28,615 bases of DNA from Mesostigma viride (Eukaryota; Streptophyta; Mesostigmatophyceae; Mesostigmatales; Mesostigmataceae), in NCBI GenBank assembly GCA_009746045.1, contig RPFO01000593.1, forward strand, positions 1 to 28,615, in the 5' to 3' direction. Positions 28,503-28,615 of the stretch are shown here, piece by piece (the stretch's first letter is position 1; every line of letters starts with the position of its first letter). The notes below the pieces were generated by a model. That model was not told where the DNA came from, did not search any database, and saw only the letters and a program-made list of their open reading frames with translations. Made by a program: the position numbers and the translations under genes.

Positions 28503-28615
28503 TCATGGGACAGGTCCTCGCCCACCCCACAGGGCATGCAGTTAAGGCAGGCACATCAGCTCAGCTCATTTGGGTTTTACCAAATTAAGCTGAGTGGCCA
28601 GCCGCCATGGTGGCG

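Larger units (their letters stand above)
26012..28615 (+). mobile_element. 5'-truncated Ty3/gypsy LTR retrotransposon
   Basis: The element starts abruptly inside the reverse-transcriptase connection region. It retains RNase H, integrase and a C-terminal PHD finger, then a polypurine tract, and is cut by the window end before a 3' LTR can be delimited. Gag, protease and the RT catalytic core (the Y-x-D-D region) are absent upstream, so this copy cannot be autonomous. The domain order RT-RNase H-integrase marks Ty3/gypsy rather than copia. Confidence 0.85.

Overview
The window looks like nuclear DNA of a photosynthetic eukaryote, most likely a green-lineage alga. The evidence is: spliceosomal GT-AG introns with CTRAY branch-point-like motifs near 11.3, 20.0, 21.8 and 24.3 kb; a decayed AT-rich fragment of a plastid-type rpoB gene (about 9.69-10.13 kb, minus strand); eukaryotic MYND, F-box and PHD domains; and a 5'-truncated Ty3/gypsy retrotransposon at the right end. 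I cannot name a species. All credible non-organellar genes read on the + strand.

Layout. 1-9.45 kb: a row of small single-exon genes: a MYND protein cut by the window edge, an F-box protein, a second MYND protein, a 205-aa orphan, then three related Cys/His-rich (two-knuckle zinc-binding) genes with a 114-aa orphan between them. These sit among copies of the 14-bp palindrome CCAACGGCCGTTGG. It occurs singly around genes and inside a ~208-bp tandem satellite of nine units (2.62-4.35 kb). 9.5-11.3 kb: plastid-derived relic and a 75-79-bp tandem repeat. 10.7-25.1 kb: apparently one large multi-exon gene with a Pro/Ala-rich exon, a long exon, a second long exon ending in a Gly/Glu/Lys/Ser repeat, and a final exon. 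Its first confirmed-looking intron (~8.4 kb) contains a ~7.76-kb (TTGTCC)n array followed by 13 copies of a 44-46-bp repeat built on the same palindrome. Its next intron contains ten further copies at exactly 46 bp. 25.1-26.0 kb: AT-rich noncoding DNA. 26.0-28.6 kb: Ty3/gypsy pol remnant (connection/RNase H, integrase, terminal PHD finger).

Two themes stand out. First, the palindrome recurs about 46 times in three arrangements, with different edges upstream and downstream of genes. One diverged repeat unit appears to lie within coding sequence, and the giant microsatellite begins exactly inside a repeat unit. Second, most long genes are broken by single-base frameshifts. Where I can resolve the break, coding resumes as though one base were missing, nearly always at a G-run. 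This is more likely systematic homopolymer undercalling in the assembly than wholesale pseudogenisation, so disrupted genes are annotated as probable CDS.

Functional links between the genes are not visible beyond family relationships. MYND and F-box domains are protein-interaction modules, and the Cys/His family probably binds zinc. No pathway can be assigned.
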